DNA from: Guadua angustifolia
Lineage: Eukaryota > Streptophyta > Magnoliopsida > Poales > Poaceae
Assembly (NCBI GenBank): GCA_036346375.1
Contig: CM070520.1
Span: forward strand, 47,821,854-47,885,853
DNA: 64,000 nt
Reading direction: 5' to 3'
Part shown: positions 58,224-64,000 of the stretch, piece after piece
Numbering within the stretch: position 1 is the stretch's first letter
Layout of the letters: each line of letters begins with the position of its first letter
Made by a program: the position numbers and the translations under genes
Notes under the pieces: generated by a model
Told to the model about the DNA's origin: nothing
What the model saw: the letters and a program-made list of their open reading frames with translations, nothing else
Databases searched by the model: none

Positions 58224-59244
58224 CTAGCCTGTATAGCGCGCTACGCTGCGCCGCGCAAATTCTAGTTCAGTTTTTTTTAAAAAAATCTGATAAATTTTGT
58301 CGAAATTTCGATTTTCGTATTTTTTTAATAAAATGGGTCGGTAGGACCCGCTGGCGAATCTACGGGCTATTACAAACCTTCGACGAACCCGCGTTTAATC
58401 TGCAGGTTACTATAAACCTTCAACGAATCTGTATTTTTTTAGAAAATCGTGGTTGTTTTTTTACGCATTTCGGGATATTTGATCGTTTTTTTGTTTTTTG
58501 TGTTTGCTAAAAAAAATGGGTCGTTAGGACCCACCGGTAAATCTATGGGTCGCTATAAATTTTTGGACGAATCTACATTTTTTTAAAAAAAAAACACGCG
58601 GTTATGACCTGCTCGGACCCATGGGCGAATCTATGAACCGCTATAAACCTTCGACGAATCTGGTTTTTTCGTTTTTTGTGTTTGTTAAAAAAATGGGTCG
58701 TTAGGACCCGTCGGCGAATCTGTGGGTCGCTATAAATCTTCGGACAAATCTACATTTTTTGTAAAAAAAACCATGCTTATGACCCGTTGGCAAATCCATA
58801 AGCTGCTATAAACCTTCGACGAATCTGTGTTTTTTTGTGACGAAAACATTTTTTTCGGGTTTTTCGGTGGCGAAAAAAAATTTCCCGGTTTTTGGTGACG
58901 AAAAAAATTTTCCCGGGAAAAACGGAGAAAGGACCCGAACGTAAGAACCAGGGACCTATTTGTTAATTTTTTGGACCTGCTCGCTATCCTGAAAAATTAG
59001 AAAAGGGCTTGTTCGCGATTCGAAATTAACGGGAGGTTTTTTCGTAAAATACCGCGCCAGGGACCTAAACGCGAAGAAAAAAAATTATTTTTGTCTCACA
59101 AAAAATCACGAAGGACCTATTTGTAATTCGGAAGGACCTATTCGCAATTTTGAGAAAGCGGATGGTTTTTTTGCAAATAGCCTTGGGGGGCACGTGGCCC
59201 CCCTAGCCTCACGCGAAATGCTCCCCGTTTAAAGGGTGCAACCA
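58224..59244 (-). mobile_element. Minus-strand Helitron in repeat R2
   Basis: The 3' end on the minus strand is a GC-rich hairpin (GCGCGGCGCAGCGTAGCGCGC) then CTAG at 58224-58227, with host T beyond it. Several inverted copies of the ACGAATCTG/CTATAAACCTTCGACGAATC unit link it to the Helitrons at 17.7 and 55.7 kb. R1 and R3 give the empty site (AATTGCTA|TTTGCAAC). The right part (59190-59244) includes a near-palindrome around CACGTG flanked by G6/C6 runs, and the 5' end is not canonical. Confidence 0.65.
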
Positions 59245-59346
59245 TTTGCAACGGTGGAATAAAAAAAAATCTCCGCAGTAAAATTTCTACTAGACAAAAG
59301 TATATTTAGGCCCCGAGGAGTAACACCGCCTGAGAGCTAGCTTGTC
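59245..59346. repeat. Repeat unit R2, right part
   Basis: Resumes with TTTGCAACGGTGGAATAAAA and ends at the shared boundary GTAACACCGCCTGAGAGCTAG. Confidence 0.75.
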
Positions 59347-60200
59347 TGTTTTTTCACAAAACCTGTACGCGTTTACCCATCTCCCGCTGCCTTCCGTGCC
59401 CGCGTCCGTGGCCGCAGGGGAAGCATATCCGGCTTGTGCCCACGCCCATGGCAAGCCTGTCTTCGACGGGGAAATTTATCTGTGTGACATCAAATTTGTT
59501 GGTAATTCACGGATTAACACTTTTGTCTATGATCGGTATCGTCTAACTGCAAATGTGAAAAATAGGGTTAGTGTGAATGGGGGATCCAGAAAGAGCTGCG
59601 CTCAACGATGGATCAGACGTAGGTCGGGGCGGGGCGTCAATGAGCAAGAGACAGCGGATTATACTGGTTCGAGTCCCCACGAGGGTAATAGCCCTACTCC
59701 AATCTTCTCCTGAGGCAGAGGAATTCACTAGTCGTGAGTACAGAGAGTGGATCACAGCTCGGACTTGAGCGTTCTGGTTGTGTCTACTTGTCTATTGCTA
59801 GTGCGCTGATGTCCTGTTGTCTTTCTGCCGTTCTGCTTCAGAGGATTTTATACCCCTCCCAGCCGTTACAAGAAACGGCCAAGAGAGATTCCCAGAGTAG
59901 TGCATGGCGTGTAATGAAGACGTGCTGCAACCGTCCCGAATCTGACGCCCACGTTCTCTTAACTCCGAGATCTTCGTCCGTAAGCCTCGCCGCTCCTGCC
60001 TCCCCTCGACGCGCCACGCAGCTGCTTGGCGAATGCCTTTCACAAAGCTTATGGGTTTGTGGGCCGCCGCAGTATCGACGACAAGCCCTGCGTGAGCCTC
60101 TGGTTCTGTTATTCTGTCCTCTGCAATGTGCTAGACATCTCTCGGGAGGATGATTATTTCTGGCCCTGGCAGTCTGGCGCTTGACGATGCTACAGCTTCA
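59347..60200. other. Moderately GC-rich spacer, possibly an LTR fragment
   Basis: Nothing firmly identified. At 59640-59700 the phrase GCGGATTATACTGGTTCGAG with GGTAATAGCCCTACTCC is of a kind often found in grass LTRs, and 59850-59880 (TTTTATACCCCTCCCAGCC, then GTTACAAGAAACGG) fits the same. No TG/CA ends or target duplication found. Confidence 0.3.
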
Positions 60201-60511
60201 CGGCCTAAATGGGGTATATGAATTTTACAGGAAATAGTGTAATTCCCGTAAGAATCTTATTGAGATTTCACGTTCTAAATGGGGCCTCAAGATGTGTTCG
60301 GTTAATTGCCAGGTGCTTGACATATTTTGACAGTAAAAATTTTAAGCGCAAAAATTTGGCTTACATTTAGTTCGTTATCAATCCTTCATTTCTTGTAAAT
60401 TATGTTTCCATTTGGCCATTTAGCCTATTATCTTGCTAAGATTTGACCCATTCATGAGCAAGAGAATGCTGAAATTTCTTCGAGAAAAAAAGATGATGCT
60501 GAAATTTGGTA
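60201..60511. repeat. Repeat unit R3, left part
   Basis: Matches R1 from about 52665 (TATATGAATTTTACA, GTGTAATTCCCGTAAGAATC, TTAATTGCCAGGTGCTTGAC). It is cut at TGGTA (60507-60511) by a LINE. Confidence 0.8.
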
Positions 60512-61792
60512 TCTTGTCTAGCTGGCCACTGTCTAGTCAATTGGAAAAAGATTTGTAGACCAAAGAGGCTAGGAGGCCTCAGTTTAAAGGATTTGGAGTG
60601 ATTCGCTACGGCTTTAAGACTTAGATGGTTATGGCATGAGTGGATAGATAGCCAAAGACTCTGGGTTGGAATGCATACTCTATGCAACGATGTGGATAGA
60701 GCGCTATTCCAAGCCAGCACTACTGTCTTGCTAGGTGATGGCAAGACGGCCAGGTTTTGGACAACCCCATGGCTTAACAGGGCATCGTCGAAAGACATTG
60801 CGCCGCAGTGTTTCATCCTGGCACGGCAGAGGTCGAGATCGGTCTTCGATGAGCTCCATATGAACACATGGGCCAGACTACTTCACAGGATCTCACAGAC
60901 CGCACAGTTGCATCAATTCTTCACCCTCCGGCAGGCCATTCAACAGGTCAATTTAAGGCAAGATGCTACGGATACCATCCTATGGAGGTGGACAGCTGAT
61001 GCTTAGTACTCCGCAAAATCGGCGTACTTGATCCAATTCCAAGGGGCAGTGTCCGATAGCAATTACAGGTTAATTTGGGAAGCAAGCGCGATCAGCAGAT
61101 GCAAGTTCTTCGTATGGCTTTTCCTCCAAAACAGGATTCTCACGGCAAACAGGCTAGAGGCCAGAGGGTGGCTGAATGCAGGGGCTGCCCACTTTGCGGT
61201 ACACATCCAGAATCGGCACACCATTTGCTGCTTTTATGCCCTTTTTGTGAAACAGGTGTGGAGGAAGGTTTTCACCCTTATGCATCTCCCTCTGCAAATT
61301 CCACAGTCGCACATGCAACCAGCGCAGTGGTGGACATCCGTATCACAACAGGTCTCAAAGCACTCACGTAGAAGGACTGATGGCATTATAATTTATTCCT
61401 TTTGGAATATTTAGAAAGAGAGAAACGCAAGAATTTTCTCAAACGAATACAGCTCGCCTCAGACCGTGTTCTACCGCATATCACAGGATGTCACTGATCG
61501 GAGAGTGGCAACTCAGGTGCGATCTCAGCAGGATCCAGAGCACGACCTTCCCTAGCCACGGTGGATTCGGCTGGGGGGCAGGATAGGTGCCAGCGCGGGA
61601 GATTTTCCCATTGCACGTCTAGTTTCGGTGACGTGGTTTCGGCTGCGGATATCCCGCTTCATGCCCCTCTGATGTCTTTTGTTCTGTTGTAAAAATTTCC
61701 ATGTTGTTCTGGTCTTCCTGCTGTCAAAACATCATCTGCTGTAACCTACTCTTTTTCTTCTTAATTGTATGGCAGAGCTCTTTTAAAAAAAA
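60512..61792 (+). mobile_element. 5'-truncated LINE (L1-type) with 3' end
   Basis: Inserted in repeat R3 at TGGTA, which recurs at 61793-61797; R1 at 52989 is the empty site. It codes, with stops, for the C-terminal part of a plant LINE pol: RALFQASTTVLLGDGKTARF, SAYLIQFQGAVS, ISRCKFFVWLFLQNRILTANR, a Cys/His zf-RVT region (CPLCGTHPESAHHLLLLCPF in a second frame) and FWNI-KERNARIF. It ends GGCAGAGCTCTTTTAAAAAAAA, a short A tail. It is the same family as the split LINE at 20.85-36.4 kb. Confidence 0.87.
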
Positions 61793-63024
61793 TGGTAAAT
61801 ATGGGAACGATATCCACTGGACAAAACAACCACAAGCTCTTGTAGCTTTTGAGTTCGATGGACCACAGTGAGCTTCTTCTGAAGTAGCTTCTAACTTTAC
61901 TAAGCAAATGTGATTCCAAGAACGCACATATACACACACAAGTATCTCCACTCATATAAGTTGTTCGGATTTGGAACCGACGGGCTAGGACTCGCCAGCG
62001 GTTGCGATCTTGCTGTTGACTGTTAAGCATGGCGCATTAGTTCTCGTCAGCGGTTGCGATCTTGTTGGTGACTATCAAGCATGGCGCATTAGTGCTTGAA
62101 CAATATCACCCTGGAGAATACTGCCCAAGTTGGTCCAGCCGTCCGGGTGAGGTTGACGACGAGCTCCTAGAAGAGGTGGCATCCGAGTGTGCCAAGTACT
62201 GAAGTACGGCCTTGTGGCATGCTTGCTGATACTTGAGATCACTCTGTCAAACTTCCCTGCAGTGTGTGGTATCAGAGCTTCTTGCAGTTTGAGAGGGCAG
62301 AGAAGTGTACATTGCACACTCGCAACTTGTTGATGTGTCGGATCGCTTGTTGGTTGATGAATTCAGATTATAAGAAGCAGCCGATAAATCAAATAATAGT
62401 GGATAAATAAAATAATCAATCCATGTGGAATGGAGGCCTCTGAGTATCATGAGTAAATAGTTGATTGTATTTTAGGAACATGCAGTCTTCTAATAAATAT
62501 GTATCAGTATCAGCTAGGACCGGGATGATAGAGAAGTTGCAGCCAGTACCTAGTCAAGTTGGACAGGATAAGGGATGATAACCTTTTTATATAACTAGAA
62601 AATTACCATTTGACCAAGGGAGAAGATATTTATTAGTATCCTAATGGTAAATTAGGATCCTAACAAGGGAAAACAGGGATGCCTTCCAGAAAAGAAAGCA
62701 AACCTGGAATTCTGCAACACTCAAGAGTCAAGATGGGCACCCATGCATCATACTAAATGCTCTATGACAATAAATTGCAAAAGTGAACGTCAGATGCAAC
62801 AATCAAATGGTGCTTAACTGCTATTTGCAACAGTGGAATAAAAAAATCAATGGCTAAATCTAATTTCTATTTCTACTACCCACTTTATACTATCCGTATG
62901 CAATCTAATTTCTATTTCTGCTACCCACTTTATACTATCCGTCCGTATGCTACACAGTAAAATTTCTGTTAGACAAAAGCGTGTTTAGGGCCAGAGGAGT
63001 AACACCGCCTGGGAGCTAGCTTGT
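61793..63024. repeat. Repeat unit R3, right part
   Basis: Continues R1-like sequence from TGGTAAATATGGGAACG to the shared end GAGTAACACCGCCTGGGAGC. A local duplication of about 55 bp (CAGCGGTTGCGATCTTG) lies at 61995-62090, and a block of about 50 bp (ATCTAATTTCTATTTCT...TATACTATCCGT) is doubled at 62855-62945. Confidence 0.8.
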
Positions 63025-64000
63025 GCCGATCAGGAGGTGTCGCTGCGGAGCAAGAAACCAACGATCATGTAAGGGAGGAGTGTTGAAACACAAAGCCCAA
63101 CTCAGATCTTCCTTCCAAGCAAACAGATCAAAGCACACAGAAGAAATTCTGATATGCTCTGAACTTTGCTCGACAATGCAGCAGCAAACTTCTGGGAGTC
63201 TTCTGGAGGAGCAGCAAACACAACGCCTGAAAAAAACAATCTGCAGAGCAGCACTTCGGTTCAGAGCAGAACAGAGTTTCTGAAACAACAATCGAGCGCA
63301 CGGCAGGGTAGATGTTCAGAGCAAAGCTTAAACACAAGATTCATGGACATTCGCACAGCCAGTTTTTTTGCGGCGAAAACTTGTGTGCAATCAGCCATCC
63401 TGTGTACTCATGCAATCACGCGACGATAGCTAGCGGATCCAAATCTAACGGTTGCTTGACTTTTTCAAAAAAATACCTCCCACTGCCCTCCTTAGGATTT
63501 ATTTTTTAAAAAAAAAAAACCATTCCGCTGTCCTCTCATTAATTTATCTAGATCCAATGGATGAGATTTAATAATTGCATGAGTGCATGGGATGGCCGAT
63601 TGCACCCAAGTTCCCCTCTTTTTTGCGACGTGCAAAACTCCTCATGCCTTTACTGGGCTTTCTATTACTTATATAGACTCTGCATTACATGAGTCATTAT
63701 CGGACTCGACTCTGATTTCGAGATTAACAAAATAACAAAGTAACTAACCATTTGTTATCCGACAAAACAATAAAACTCCGGACGTCTGCAGACACTGACT
63801 TCTATCAAAGTGAGACTCTAACAAACCAACTTCTTATCTGTTTCGTGCTGTTGGATTACAAGATTAGGACTAACAAGGAGAACGGAAGCAGGAAGAGAGA
63901 ATAGAGAAAGCGAGAGAGAATCTCATTATCATCGTTGCCTTGGCGGGCGCATGATCGATGTTTCACTTCTCTGCTTTGGCCTTTGGGCTCTACTGCTACC
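63025..64000. other. Unassigned right end
   Basis: No gene, RNA or complete element supported. Open frames on both strands at 63020-63510 have no family features. From about 63660 on, the sequence could be the beginning of another LTR (TGTTGGATTACAAG at 63850 opens like a copia LTR or its 3' border), but the window ends before this can be judged. Confidence 0.3.

Noticed and set aside
59188..59212. G6-CACGTG-C6 near-palindrome followed by TAG as a plus-strand Helitron end
   Set aside because: There is no spacer between hairpin and CTAG, the following base is C and not T, and empty-site copies place the element end elsewhere.
59640..59675. tRNA or SINE-like B box (GGTTCGAGTCC)
   Set aside because: No A box at a suitable distance and no cloverleaf could be drawn; the phrase also fits common grass LTR sequence.
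63849..64000. Start of another copia LTR (TGTTGGATTACAAG)
   Set aside because: Only a short TG-start resemblance; the other end and the internal region lie outside the window, so it cannot be supported.

Overview
The window is nuclear DNA from a grass (Poaceae, most likely panicoid). The signs are CC-NB-ARC-LRR resistance genes of the monocot RGA type, an ABCC transporter relic, F-box/LRR/FBD relics, introns with GT-AG borders, and dense nested plant transposons (Ty3/gypsy chromovirus, Ty1/copia, LINE, CACTA, Mutator-like, Helitron). There are no bacterial operons, no CRISPR array and no rRNA or tRNA gene that I can support. Only one gene looks intact: the full-length NLR at 12.1-17.0 kb.

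Layout. 0-3 kb: a duplicated leader, then a CC-NB-ARC gene that stops just after its MHD motif and has lost its LRR. 3.1-9.0 kb: the first exon of an ABCC transporter, broken by a 1-nt frameshift and by a 4.9-kb solo LTR. 9.3-17.2 kb: three copies of an NLR leader, separated by a copia relic and an AT-rich insert. The third copy feeds the intact NLR, which has a short second coding exon. 17.5-20.8 kb: an F-box remnant, a small + strand Helitron, an unrecognised ORF and a 2.2-kb minus-strand Helitron.

20.85-36.4 kb: one LINE reverse-transcriptase relic split by two retrotransposons. A chromovirus with short LTRs (21785-26919) sits in it, and a copia element (26958-35287, TSD GCCAC) lies about 30 bp further on. 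The copia left LTR contains a solo LTR of another copia family (28525-29077, TSD TTCCC). 37.9-39.8 kb: an F-box/LRR/FBD pseudogene on the minus strand.

40194-52555: a 12.4-kb Mutator-like element, flanked by an 8-bp direct repeat and ended by inverted repeats that hold arrays of about 20-bp palindromes spaced 29-30 bp. All its genes read from the minus strand: a MURA-type transposase (now broken), a plant mobile domain (PMD) gene, and a small ORF with a GRF-like cysteine pattern. A 3.2-kb CACTA element (44733-47949, TSD TAG) interrupts the PMD gene.

52.6-63.0 kb: three partial copies of one repeat unit of about 2 kb, all ending at the same sequence. They are interrupted by Helitrons and a truncated LINE, and the uninterrupted copies serve as empty sites for those insertions. 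The last kilobase holds nothing I can name.

The most notable system is the Mutator-like element: a transposase gene with two cargo genes and phased palindrome arrays in its ends. The NLR pair is also notable, with an NHD in place of MHD in the full-length copy and a 22-residue tandem duplication in the NB-ARC domain of both copies.
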